The notes beneath the pieces are model-generated. The model was given only the letters and a program-made list of their open reading frames with translations. It did no database searches and was not told the origin of the DNA. A DNA stretch of 64,000 nt from Candidatus Thorarchaeota archaeon (GTDB lineage Archaea > Asgardarchaeota > Thorarchaeia > Thorarchaeales > Thorarchaeaceae). The first letter of the stretch is position 1. Every line of letters begins with the position of its first letter. Of this stretch, positions 18,480-27,456 are shown one piece after another. The DNA is taken from positions 118,025 to 182,024 of the forward strand of contig RDNZ01000001.1 of NCBI GenBank assembly GCA_011364905.1, given 5' to 3'. The position numbers and the translations under genes are program-made.

Positions 18480-19357
18480 TAGTACCTCACACCTGTTAAT
18501 GATTCGAGTATACGACTAGGACTGATACGATTCATGTGCATCCCCAGCTCTTCGTCGAGGATGCCTAAAGATGGACCAAGGAACTGCGGAAGCGTTATCA
18601 CAGGCATTCTGGACTTTCCTAATCTGCCTCCAAGCTGAACCTGAGATAGCTGGATGTTGCAATAAGCGCAGGCTGTGACAATCCCCTCTGCACCCGCTTC
18701 TTTGATGCTCCTGATCTTCTCTATTCCCACCTTACTTGCTAGCTTGTCATCCATTGCAAGAAGAGGAGCACCGCAACAACGAAACTTACCTTCGTATTTG
18801 ACAGGCCATCCACCTGCAACTCGTATGATTGAATCGATGATCGTTGGAACCTTGCCACTGGTAGAATTCATGTCATCGAAAGGTCTTGATACATGACAAC
18901 CATAATGGGCCGCTAAACGGATATTTGTGTAGGGATTAGTTATCGCAGATTCAAGAGAGCTGAGAGTTAAATCCTGTTCAAAGACATCCAGAAGATGCTT
19001 TACTTCCACCTTTCTTGTATATTGAAGCCCATCTCTATCAAGCAAAGAGTTGACATCAGCGCGTGCTCGTTTCCTTCTATCAAGCAGCATTTTCACGTGC
19101 TTCAAGGATCCAGCACAAGCGCCACAGATGGCAAGGATGTCCTTACCTTCATTCTCTGCGAGTGCAAGAATCCTTCCCCCCAGAGCAAGGAAGGCATTCT
19201 CATTGAGAGATTCAATGTATTGTGCGCCGCAGCAGTTTGTGTTGTTTAGAGGGCTTATATTGATTCCAAGCTTTTCGAGGACAGCTATAGTTGCAGCCTC
19301 ATATGCAGGAAGACGTACTGGAGTTACACAGCCTCTGAACAGTACGTACTCCTTCAT
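18479..19357 (-). CDS. hdrB: HdrB-like subunit (first copy in operon 1)
   Basis: HdrB-family protein with two complete CCG domains: FRGCVTPVRLPAYE, NTNCCGAQYIE, CGAC; then YGCHVSRP, FRCCGAPLLAMDD, CAYC. I use ATG 19357 (MKEYVLFRGC), which matches the start of the operon 2 paralogue MKEFVLYTGC; seven extra residues are possible from 19378. It follows hdrC by four bases. It is clearly closer to the operon 2 HdrB (52846) than to the second HdrB in its own operon. Confidence 0.9.
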   Translation of the reverse strand: MKEYVLFRGCVTPVRLPAYEAATIAVLEKLGINISPLNNTNCCGAQYIESLNENAFLALGGRILALAENEGKDILAICGACAGSLKHVKMLLDRRKRARADVNSLLDRDGLQYTRKVEVKHLLDVFEQDLTLSSLESAITNPYTNIRLAAHYGCHVSRPFDDMNSTSGKVPTIIDSIIRVAGGWPVKYEGKFRCCGAPLLAMDDKLASKVGIEKIRSIKEAGAEGIVTACAYCNIQLSQVQLGGRLGKSRMPVITLPQFLGPSLGILDEELGMHMNRISPSRILESLTGVRY

Positions 19358-19361
19358 GCGA

Positions 19362-19853
19362 CTACCCATCCTCTTCAAAATACATCGATCTTACGTCCCT
19401 TGTGTATCGCTTATTGTGAGATAGTCTCGAGCTTAGACCTAGTTCCTTCCGTTCATCAGCAATGAAGTCAGAATAGGCGTCCTTCATGAGCCACCCATCG
19501 GAAAAGATCGCATCTGCTGCTTTTTGAAAAGAAGCCGGTATGATGTTTTCTCGGATTGCCAGACTACGTACAACTCTAAAAACGTCAGCAAGTCTCACAC
19601 CGTATTGACAGGTGTCCTCACACTGATGACATGTCTTGCAGACCCATGGTTGCTCACTATGCAAGACTGGTTCCCGAGCTCCAACAAGAATCTTCTGCAT
19701 AATCTGGCGTGGATTGTAATGAGTACCAGCTGCAACTGCACATCTTGCTGTACACATTCCACAAGCAACACAATTCTCCAGGAGTCTACCCTTTGCCAGG
19801 GTAGTCAATTCTTGAATGAAGCTTGAAGACGGAATGAGTCTAGTTCGTACCAT
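19362..19853 (-). CDS. hdrC: HdrC-like subunit (first gene of operon 1)
   Basis: HdrC-family protein (163 aa) with CVACGMCTARC (~28-38) and CKTCHQCEDTC (~72-82) [4Fe-4S] motifs, then a tail (GWLMKDAYSDFIADERKELGL) shared with the operon 2 HdrC at 53709. AGGTGG lies six bases before the ATG. As the first gene it should carry the operon promoter: a TATA-like AGTATATTG on the minus strand near 20001-20010 and a 12-bp direct repeat between it and the gene. Confidence 0.9.
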   Translation of the reverse strand: MVRTRLIPSSSFIQELTTLAKGRLLENCVACGMCTARCAVAAGTHYNPRQIMQKILVGAREPVLHSEQPWVCKTCHQCEDTCQYGVRLADVFRVVRSLAIRENIIPASFQKAADAIFSDGWLMKDAYSDFIADERKELGLSSRLSHNKRYTRDVRSMYFEEDG

Positions 19854-20704
19854 CTTTTTCCACCTATTGAATCAAGCACGGTGGCCAGATAGAAAGCATC
19901 GATGGTGTTCATGATTCGTCGATTGTCACTAAACTTGGTGGAAATTTGTGGTTTTCAAGGTTCGATGATCCCAAATTTTCAAGGTTCACCGCCCTAGTCA
20001 ATATACTCATATCTTGCATAAAGGGCCTATATGCTTCATTGTCGAAAACAGCGCATACACATTACAAGAAATGATTGGAATTGAAACTATCACAATTGAA
20101 TTCTTACTATATAGGACAAGAAATAGGCATTTCATGATTACGAGCTCCAAGTCTTAACCATGAATCTATTCAATCAGAAAAGCTGGAATGATGTCACAAA
20201 ACAAACATGGCTGTTTTACCTTAGTTTCAGGTTGAAACAAAACTATGCACACAATGGAGATGAAATGTGAACCATTACCTCTCAAACATGCACATTACTA
20301 ATCATTCAACTATATTATTTTTAGCTGATTTGATAAACTGACCTCTTAAGCTTTTTAGTAGCTATTACTACGTCAGCATTAATAAAAATAGTAAAAACGA
20401 AGCTTCCCAAATATCTCTAAAATGATGATTCATATCATTCAAATATTGGCTTGATTTGCATCATTTCATAACTATTTTGTGTCTATGTCCAAAAATCAAC
20501 ACAATAGAGAAAACGAGAAGGTTGTTTGCGGCCTACTTTTTCTTAGGAATTGGAACCCTAATTAGGAATTGAGGCAGTTGCTTTTTCGAAAAACATCATC
20601 TCGAAGCAAATTATGTATCTGATTAGACGTCAATGTGCGCTCTCGCCGCATAATAGAAAAATGGATGGGGGTTCTCTGAAACCCCCTGAACTTACTTCGG
20701 CACT
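19854..20704. other. AT-rich gene-free stretch, promoter region of Hdr operon 1
   Basis: No convincing gene in 851 bases. Visible are a 12-bp direct repeat TTTTCAAGGTTC (19952-19963 and 19976-19987, 24 bp apart) close to the operon 1 start, a TATA-like element near 20001-20010 on the minus strand, several scattered A/T runs, and a terminator hairpin at the far end. A 36-codon frame at 20161 lacks a ribosome-binding site and is not called. Confidence 0.6.
20657..20686 (-). terminator. Intrinsic terminator after small basic gene
   Basis: GGGGGTT (20667-20673) and AACCCCC (20680-20686) form a perfect 7-bp stem with a 6-base loop, and a T5 run on the minus strand follows at 20657-20661. It lies 19 bases past the stop of the minus-strand gene at 20705. 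Confidence 0.7.
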
Positions 20705-20908
20705 TTACTTTCTGCGTATGCTTGGGCCTTCGATAATACGGAGAATCTGTTTCGATGTCAGAGTAGTATACTCAGCATCCGGAAACATGCTATTCTCATG
20801 CTGCTCTTTGATCATCTCTGCAAAGTACTTTAGATACCATCGGACCTCGTCCTTGCTATGTTGACGTATTGCCTTAGTTTTCCGTTTTCGTGAGATACTT
20901 CCTGACAT
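20705..20908 (-). CDS. Small basic protein, unknown function (67 aa)
   Basis: ATG 20908 follows a strong GGAGGT site by nine bases, which decides this start over the longer frame to 21043. The product begins MSGSISRKRKTKAIRQ, then a helical region DEVRWYLKYFAEMIKEQ and TTLTSKQILRIIEG. I do not recognise it. Size, basic N-terminus and helix content would fit a nucleic-acid-binding or regulatory protein, but that is a guess. Its own terminator hairpin follows. Confidence 0.6.
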   Translation of the reverse strand: MSGSISRKRKTKAIRQHSKDEVRWYLKYFAEMIKEQHENSMFPDAEYTTLTSKQILRIIEGPSIRRK

Positions 20909-21045
20909 TCTTGTTTTACCTCCAATGAGGAACAAGACATCCAGAGCAGCTGTTCGCTTATAGCTACAGTCCGCAAACCTAGTCCTCTCCCCCGAGAGGA
21001 CCACAGAGAAAACGCAGGCATCACGAGGAAAAGGACATAGCATTA

Positions 21046-21067
21046 GTTCCCACTAATATTTGGGAAC
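21046..21067. promoter_or_regulatory. 7-bp inverted repeat between divergent genes
   Basis: GTTCCCA (21046-21052) and TGGGAAC (21061-21067) flank CTAATATT. The repeat sits in the ~300-base divergent region between the small basic protein and the TPR-nitrilase gene and may be an operator. No other structure was seen there. Confidence 0.4.
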
Positions 21068-21212
21068 CAATACTGGATTGTCATTATTCCTCGCATTGTA
21101 AACGATTTTTAGGGAAATTTGAATTTAAACATTGACATCGAAGTATTGTCGTACTGCTGGAAATGCTTTTGAACAACTAGAGCACATGTAAAGAAAGCGT
21201 CCAATAGGAAGA

Positions 21213-23780
21213 GTGGCTTTGACAGAATCTGCTCAAGAAAAACTCACTCGTGCAAAGGCCCTCCTAAAGACGGGAGAATATGAGAAATGTCTACAGGTCA
21301 TAAACGCCCTTTCTGCAGGAGATGAGTCAAAGGATCCTCTCGTAACACTGGACACCCTAGTTATCAGAGCAGAAGTTTCCTGGCGAACAGGAAAGCTGGA
21401 TGATGGTCTTGACGCTATTGACAAAGCTGAAAGATTCTTCTCCGCCGATTGGATGAGGAAGCTAGAAGAGCAAAAGGAGATTCTTCAACAAAAGAAGAGC
21501 AATATCCTATCACAAGCAGGTGTGATTTATTGGTACAAAGGTGACCTGATTAAGGCAAAGGAAAGCCATGAAGAGAGCTTGAGAATCAGAGAGAGGCTAG
21601 GGGATAAAGAAGGCATTTCTATAGCCTACAACAACCTGGGTCTCGTTTTTTGGACGAAGGGAGACCTTGACAAAGCAACTGAGTGCTACAAAAGGAGCAT
21701 AACGATCTATGAAGAGCTAAATGATGAGAATGGTGTATCAAAAGTCCTCAATAATCTGGCTAACATAAGTGCATCAAGAGGTGAGCTCGATCAGGCATTG
21801 GAATATCATCAACAGAGTCTAGCCATCAAAGAGCGAATAGCATCAAAGCAAGACGTTGCTGTATCACTCATAAATATCGGCGTGATTTACAGACTCAAGG
21901 GAGAGTTGGACAAGGCAACGGAGTACTACAACAAAAGCTTAGCCATTCAAGAGGATATTAACATTGGACCAGAGTTCGCTCTTGTTCTACACAACTTGGG
22001 AGAGATATACAGTCTAAAGGGAGAAATTCAACTATCTTTGGAGTTCTATCAGAGAAGTCTTCTCATTTATGAAGCAATGGGGACAAAGGAAGGAATAGTT
22101 CTGACTCTGATCAATATTGGGGATTGTTACAGTAGAAAAGGGCAGCCTGAGATTGCATACGAATACTTCCAAAGGGGCTTGACAATTGCAGAGGATATGG
22201 GAAGTCTAAGGCTGATTTCAAATGCTCTCTCTGATATCATTTGGGCCGCATTGGACAATAAAGACACAGAGCTAGCCCACGAATATTTGTCAAAGCTAGA
22301 ACTGGTGAATTCAGAATCCGACAGTCTCTTTGTTGACCAAAGATATCGACTTTCAAAAGCCCTTTTTCTTAAAAAGAGCGGACGTACACGTGAGAGAGCA
22401 GAGGCGGAGGAGATTCTTGAGAAACTTTTGGAGGAAGAAATCACAGACCATTCGCTCACGGTCACAGCTATGATCCATCTGTGCGATTTACTACTGATGG
22501 AACTAAAGATATCAGGGGAAGAGAGCATTCTCAAAAGAGCAAAAGATCTTACCGAACGACTCAGCGGAATAGCTGAAGAACAGGCATCACATCCTTTGTT
22601 CGTCGAAACACTTCTTCTTCAATCTAAGCTAGCAGTTGTGGCATTCGAATTTAATCAAGCAGATGAATTGATGAAAAAAGCGAAGCAGATTGCAGATGAA
22701 AAAGGACTGCTAAGATTGTCAAAAACTGTGGAACGTGAGGTTCAACTTCTACAACAGCAAAGAGAGAAATGGGAAAAAACTCTCAAGACCAGTCCGTCCA
22801 AACAGGAGATGGTTGAACTTACCAACCTGAATGAACTGTTGGAAAAGATGGTCCAGAAAACAGTAGAAACTCTTGGTCTAGAATCAAAGGTCGAGTCAAG
22901 AAAGTCTAAGTATAGATTGGTTTACCAAGACCTGCTGGGAAGCAGTCAGAAATCAGAAAGAGGTCGGTTCAGAGTAGGTATTGCGCAGATTGGACTCGCC
23001 GACCAAGGGGATATTCTGAATGAGCTCTACGAAGAGAAAGGTGACGGATTAATCGGTCTTCGAGATGACTCAATTGAAACAGTGCGAGAGAAATTGCAGA
23101 GCATGGTAAAGAGAGCTAATTCTGAGAATGTTGACGTCCTCATCTTTCCTGAGATGACCATCGATCTCAACTATGAACAACTGGCAGAGGATGTACGAAA
23201 CCTTGCTAAACAGTACGAGATGTGTATCATTCCGGGATCATTCCACAATAAGGATACAAGGAAGAATGTTTGCAGAGTCTATGGTCAAGATGGAATCCTT
23301 TGGGAGCAGGAGAAGCATATTCCAGCTATCATCCATATAGCAGATAAGAGGTTCATAGAAAAAATTGAAACTTCAGAAAAAGAAAAAAACACAATCGTAT
23401 GCAACACACAGTTTGGTAGGATTGCTATAACGATTTGCCGTGACTTTCTTGACATGGACTTAAGAGTTGAATTGAAGAACTCGGACCCTCCTGTGGACCT
23501 AATCATCAATCCAGCTTTCACTCCAGTAACTGCTGATTTCAAAGCGGCACATTTTGACGCGAGAAGGTCAATCTATGCGTACTGCTTTTTTGCTAATGTT
23601 GCGGAGTTTGGCGACTCACTGATTTATAGTCCTGAGAAGGACCGCATTGAGAGGAATGTGCCAAGGGGAGAGGAGAATCTAATCTACAAGGATGTGGATC
23701 TGTTCCAACTTAGATCGGAACGTAAGAAATGGGAAGAAGAGAGGAAGAAAAAAGTTTCATTCATCCAAAGCACGAGATGA
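21213..23780 (+). CDS. TPR-repeat protein fused to a carbon-nitrogen hydrolase (nitrilase) domain
   Basis: An 855-residue fusion. Residues ~1-400 are tetratricopeptide repeats, with several near-perfect units (e.g. AYNNLGLVFWTKGDLDKATECY, split at G). A coiled-coil-like linker covers ~400-580. From ~586 a nitrilase-superfamily domain starts FRVGIAQIG and holds the catalytic triad: Glu in IFPEM (~646), Lys in EKHIPA (~699) and Cys in TICRDFLD (~741). Such domains hydrolyse amides or nitriles. The repeats suggest the enzyme is docked on a protein partner. GTG start with AGGAAGAG in front. The end of the protein is charged. The fusion order (TPR first) is unusual and the substrate unknown. Confidence 0.88.
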   Translation: MALTESAQEKLTRAKALLKTGEYEKCLQVINALSAGDESKDPLVTLDTLVIRAEVSWRTGKLDDGLDAIDKAERFFSADWMRKLEEQKEILQQKKSNILSQAGVIYWYKGDLIKAKESHEESLRIRERLGDKEGISIAYNNLGLVFWTKGDLDKATECYKRSITIYEELNDENGVSKVLNNLANISASRGELDQALEYHQQSLAIKERIASKQDVAVSLINIGVIYRLKGELDKATEYYNKSLAIQEDINIGPEFALVLHNLGEIYSLKGEIQLSLEFYQRSLLIYEAMGTKEGIVLTLINIGDCYSRKGQPEIAYEYFQRGLTIAEDMGSLRLISNALSDIIWAALDNKDTELAHEYLSKLELVNSESDSLFVDQRYRLSKALFLKKSGRTRERAEAEEILEKLLEEEITDHSLTVTAMIHLCDLLLMELKISGEESILKRAKDLTERLSGIAEEQASHPLFVETLLLQSKLAVVAFEFNQADELMKKAKQIADEKGLLRLSKTVEREVQLLQQQREKWEKTLKTSPSKQEMVELTNLNELLEKMVQKTVETLGLESKVESRKSKYRLVYQDLLGSSQKSERGRFRVGIAQIGLADQGDILNELYEEKGDGLIGLRDDSIETVREKLQSMVKRANSENVDVLIFPEMTIDLNYEQLAEDVRNLAKQYEMCIIPGSFHNKDTRKNVCRVYGQDGILWEQEKHIPAIIHIADKRFIEKIETSEKEKNTIVCNTQFGRIAITICRDFLDMDLRVELKNSDPPVDLIINPAFTPVTADFKAAHFDARRSIYAYCFFANVAEFGDSLIYSPEKDRIERNVPRGEENLIYKDVDLFQLRSERKKWEEERKKKVSFIQSTR

Positions 23781-23789
23781 ATGTTGTTT

Positions 23790-24245
23790 TCAGATTTCAC
23801 GCATCATAGATGGCGAGCTTGTACAGAGGGTGGTGAATTCGACTGATTGCTTCATGTCCTCAGGAACCCTATCTCGCGTAACTACAACAAATCCTTTCTT
23901 CACAAAGTATCTTTCAGCTGTGTCAGTCAAAAGGAATAGACGAGTTATTCCATTCTTTTTTGCTAGTTCGGTTATGCTCTCGACCAGTTGCGTACCTAGT
24001 CCGGCTCCTTGAAAGTCAGGGTGCACTGCAAGAGACCTCAATAGTGCTGATTCACCGTAAATCTCCAAACCTACTGAACCGATGAGGAATTCAGATCCAT
24101 CTTTTTCATTTGGATGTCGGATAATGAGGAAGTTCTCCAAATGAGGCTCGATACCATCAGGTGGAAGCTTAGTGATTTCTAGAAGCGCCGAAATCGAAGA
24201 ATAATCAGATTCCTTTGCTCTTTCTGGACTAAAATTATTGGACAT
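23790..24245 (-). CDS. GNAT acetyltransferase, ArsN2-like
   Basis: A 151-residue Gcn5-related N-acetyltransferase. Acetyl-CoA binding is by LRSLAVHPDFQGAGLGTQLV (~68-87). The C-terminal pattern FLLTDTAERYFVKKGF, then RVPEDMKQSVEFTTLC, resembles ArsN2-type arsenic-resistance acetyltransferases. No ars genes are next to it, so the role is open. A GTTATAAC element ~25 bases upstream of the ATG suggests a leaderless transcript. It is convergent with the TPR-nitrilase gene. Confidence 0.8.
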   Translation of the reverse strand: MSNNFSPERAKESDYSSISALLEITKLPPDGIEPHLENFLIIRHPNEKDGSEFLIGSVGLEIYGESALLRSLAVHPDFQGAGLGTQLVESITELAKKNGITRLFLLTDTAERYFVKKGFVVVTRDRVPEDMKQSVEFTTLCTSSPSMMREI

Positions 24246-24371
24246 ATTGCGACTGATAGTAGGAATTGGTTATAACTGACTCGGAGCGAGCGAGGACAAT
24301 CAGACTTGACCATAGCCTTTCTTATACAAGTTCAAACAGTCATTTTGAAGAGAAATCAGAAGCTGGTCAAG

Positions 24372-25184
24372 ATGGTAAGCGATTACTCCTTGAGACCTTT
24401 GAGAGAGGAAGACTGGGACAGGTTCCACGAGATGGAGAAGACTGCATTTGAAGAAGGGGACCTGATGACAAAGGACAATTTCGACAATTCGTTCAGTACG
24501 GATGGATTCATTGCATTGGAAATCAATGAATTGCTAGTAGGCTATATCCGTGTTTCTCAATATGGATCAGAGGAAGGCCATCTTGGTAGAATAGGTGTGG
24601 CTGGTTCGCATCAGGGGCAGGGATGGGGGAAGGTTTTGATGGAGCATGCGATTGATTGGTTCAAAAACAAAGAAAACATCAAGGCAGTCCATCTCTACAC
24701 TCAAGACTACAATAAAACAGCTCAGTCTCTATACATGAAGTACGGTTTCATGGTATCAGGGACAACCTGGAGCTATTTTATCCCATTTGAAGGTCTTGAA
24801 CCTAAAGGAAGATATACCTGTCAAATTATTGATGAAAATGACATTGATGTAGCGGCTGAAATGTTCCCCTCATTACCATCAGCACAGATCAGGAAATTCA
24901 TAGAGAGTGAAGTGAATCAAGTCCTTACACTGAAGAATGAAACCAAGAAGATTGTCGGGGCAGCCAGATTCACACCATCATATCCAGGTGTCTTTCCATT
25001 CGAAATCACTGACGTCGATTGTTTTGATGATTTCATTATCGGGATACAAAAACTAAGTCTGCCAGAGTTTGATTATGTGAGAAGCACTTTCACTGACAAT
25101 GAGGAACTGGCTAAACTCTGTGGAGAGCGCGGATATCATTTACATCACAGACTGTACAAGATGACCCTCAGACTAGTAGACTAG
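24372..25184 (+). CDS. GNAT acetyltransferase with C-terminal second domain
   Basis: Begins MVSDYSLRPLREEDW, the usual GNAT start; the TTG at 24306 would add 22 unconserved residues and I do not use it. Motif A reads LGRIGVAGSHQGQGWGKVLM (~75-95), then VHLYTQDYNKTAQSLYMKYGF. The last ~130 residues (from ~140) are a degenerate second GNAT-like half without a clear acetyl-CoA loop. Tandem GNAT proteins often act on small molecules or antibiotics. The acceptor substrate is unknown. Confidence 0.82.
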   Translation: MVSDYSLRPLREEDWDRFHEMEKTAFEEGDLMTKDNFDNSFSTDGFIALEINELLVGYIRVSQYGSEEGHLGRIGVAGSHQGQGWGKVLMEHAIDWFKNKENIKAVHLYTQDYNKTAQSLYMKYGFMVSGTTWSYFIPFEGLEPKGRYTCQIIDENDIDVAAEMFPSLPSAQIRKFIESEVNQVLTLKNETKKIVGAARFTPSYPGVFPFEITDVDCFDDFIIGIQKLSLPEFDYVRSTFTDNEELAKLCGERGYHLHHRLYKMTLRLVD

Positions 25185-25264
25185 AGCCTGATGGGTGACT
25201 ATTACAAAACCATCATATACAGTTGCATGTAGGGGTACACATTCTCTAAAGCAGGTGGAAGACT

Positions 25265-26152
25265 ATGACCAAGGTTGCAGTTATTTCAACAAATGATCGA
25301 GTCTACGGAGTGAACAAATCCTTCGAACTCCTTGGAATCAATCCAGTCAAAGACAAGAGGGTCGTTTTCAAACCAAACTTCAACACAGCGGACCCACCAC
25401 CCGCATCGACTCACATGGATACATTCAGACAGATTCTGGTAAAGATACAGGAGATGGGAGCAAAGACAATCACTGTTGCAGAGAGATGCGGACCTGCAAA
25501 TACAGATGAGGCATTCAGGAAAAAGGGTCTCTATGAACTGTCAGACGAGTTTGGATTCAATATCGTAAACCTCGAAACGGCAACGGAAGACCAATGGGTG
25601 AAGAAAAATCCTGAAGGAAATCACTGGAAGAATGGTTTCCTTTTTGCAAAGGTCTTCGATGAAGCAGAGTGCGTTGTCGAAACCTGCTGCTTAAAGACTC
25701 ACATGTATGGAGGTCAGTTCACCCTATCTCTGAAGAACGCAACAGCTTTGGTTCCAAGAGTGGGCTACAAATACATGAGTGAGCTTCATAGCTCACCGCA
25801 CCAGAGAAAGATGATTGCCGAGATCAATGCTGCTTACAAATGGGACTTGGTCATTATGGACGGAGTACTTGCTTTTGTTGATGGGGGACCGATGGAGGGG
25901 ACGCTCAAAGAGCCGAATGTGTTTGTTGCCGGAACAGACAAAATCGCAATAGATGCAGTCGGTGTCGCGCTGCTACGAATGCTTGGCACCACACCAGAGG
26001 TTTCCAAGGGATCAATTTTCAAGCAGGAACAGATTGCACGAGCTGTGGAGCTGGGGATTGGGGTTTCGTCTTTCCAGGAGATCGAATTCGTGACGGATTC
26101 AGCACAGAGTGAGAAGTTAGTTGAAAAGATGAAACAAGAGTTCGAAGAGTAA
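25265..26152 (+). CDS. DUF362-family protein
   Basis: A 295-residue DUF362 protein. The family signature is visible: VVFKPNFNTADPPPASTHM near the start, TCCLKTHMYGGQFTLSLKN in the middle, VIMDGVLAFVDGGPMEGT, and AIDAVGVALLRMLG. There is no ferredoxin domain, which some members carry. The biochemical role of the family is unclear; links to iron-sulfur or cofactor metabolism have been proposed. AGGTGG stands seven bases before the ATG. It lies between GNAT genes on the same strand but has its own ribosome-binding site. Confidence 0.82.
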   Translation: MTKVAVISTNDRVYGVNKSFELLGINPVKDKRVVFKPNFNTADPPPASTHMDTFRQILVKIQEMGAKTITVAERCGPANTDEAFRKKGLYELSDEFGFNIVNLETATEDQWVKKNPEGNHWKNGFLFAKVFDEAECVVETCCLKTHMYGGQFTLSLKNATALVPRVGYKYMSELHSSPHQRKMIAEINAAYKWDLVIMDGVLAFVDGGPMEGTLKEPNVFVAGTDKIAIDAVGVALLRMLGTTPEVSKGSIFKQEQIARAVELGIGVSSFQEIEFVTDSAQSEKLVEKMKQEFEE

Positions 26153-26200
26153 TTCACTTAGTTCAAAAGTCTCTTAAATGCCCAACTTCTCAGATGCATT

Positions 26201-27403
26201 ATGATAGAGGTACGAGAAGCCCGTGAAGAAGACAGAGAGTCTGCGCTAAGAGTGCTCTGGAAAGCATTCGAATCAACCACAGGTTATGAAGACTATCTAA
26301 AACAAGAGTGGATTAAGAGATGGAACACTCCTGAAAAGGAGAATTACGCCTATGTTGCAGTGGATGGAAGTAAGGTTGTTTCGAGTCTCTCGTTCTTCAC
26401 TACCGCTGAACAAGAACAGATTATCAGAGGTGCTCCAGTAAGATTTGGCGGCGTATGGGCAGTTGCAACTGATCCAGCGTACCGTAGGAAAGGACTAGTC
26501 AGGAAGATATTTGATATCTCTTTACCTAGGATGCGAGATGAGAGTGCATCTCTCTCAATCTTAGACCCCTTCTATAGACCATTCTATGAGAAATTTTCAT
26601 ACGCATTAGCAGAGAAGCGAGCCTACCATGTATTCACGAGGGACCAAATTAGAGTCGGCAAGACCAGGAACGACATAACATCAAGAGAAGCGAAGGACCC
26701 AGATGATAGGAAAACAATCCAGCAAATCGAAAGAACAATGACACGGTTTGGCTCTAGGTTCTTCACGAGTGGCGAGTTCATGGACTATGTCATGAAGAAT
26801 GGTATTATGCATATACTTGAGGACGATAGTGGGCCAGTAGGCAGTGTGTGGTTCAACTTCACGAAAGGACCACCGAGGGAGCCTCCTGAACTGACTGTCG
26901 GTATGTCGAGATACGCGCGCGATGATGTTTTTCCCTCAATCGTCGAGTTGGTTCGTAACCACTCAGTTAACGTGAGCAAAGTTTCATGGTGGACCGATGC
27001 TGATGTTCCAGTCAGACATTATTTCAGTGATATCCATCGAACCGAGTCGCATTTGATAGGCTCTATGATGATGAGGGTTGTTGATATTGAAGGCTACTGC
27101 CGAAGTATCAAGATTCCTGAAGATACGACAGAAAAAGTCACTATTGAGTTGACTGATGATCAATGTCCATGGAACAATGGTATCTTTACTCTTGTTCCTG
27201 ATGGAGGTAAACTAACAGCTGAAAGGAGTGACTCAGAACCAGACATATCTCTTAACGCATTTCAGTTATCGGAAGTGATTGCAGGGATTACTCCACCGAC
27301 ACTTCTTAGGTCTCTAAAGGAGATCGACTGCGATGAAAAGACAGCAAGAAGACTTGAGGACATATTCCCTGCTGATGCATTTGTATCGTACACTCGTTTC
27401 TGA
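26201..27403 (+). CDS. Eis-like N-acetyltransferase (GNAT plus SCP2-like domain)
   Basis: A 400-residue protein with the architecture of Eis-family acetyltransferases. An N-terminal GNAT domain carries VWAVATDPAYRRKGLVRKIF (acetyl-CoA loop RRKGL, ~88-105). A second divergent GNAT region spans ~140-290. A C-terminal sterol-carrier-like domain (~290-400) includes LNAFQLSEVIAGITPP. The protein ends in SYTRF; a free C-terminal carboxylate is catalytic in Eis. Bacterial members acetylate aminoglycosides or lysines; the archaeal substrate is unknown. TTAAAT ~28 bases upstream and no Shine-Dalgarno indicate a leaderless message. Confidence 0.85.
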   Translation: MIEVREAREEDRESALRVLWKAFESTTGYEDYLKQEWIKRWNTPEKENYAYVAVDGSKVVSSLSFFTTAEQEQIIRGAPVRFGGVWAVATDPAYRRKGLVRKIFDISLPRMRDESASLSILDPFYRPFYEKFSYALAEKRAYHVFTRDQIRVGKTRNDITSREAKDPDDRKTIQQIERTMTRFGSRFFTSGEFMDYVMKNGIMHILEDDSGPVGSVWFNFTKGPPREPPELTVGMSRYARDDVFPSIVELVRNHSVNVSKVSWWTDADVPVRHYFSDIHRTESHLIGSMMMRVVDIEGYCRSIKIPEDTTEKVTIELTDDQCPWNNGIFTLVPDGGKLTAERSDSEPDISLNAFQLSEVIAGITPPTLLRSLKEIDCDEKTARRLEDIFPADAFVSYTRF

Positions 27404-27456
27404 TTATACTAGTCTACCATAGAGAAGGTCCGGAAAAGGACAAAGCCAATCCGAAT

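Noticed and set aside
20161-20271. 36-codon plus-strand frame in the AT-rich spacer
   Set aside because: No ribosome-binding site, no promoter at the right distance and no recognisable pattern.
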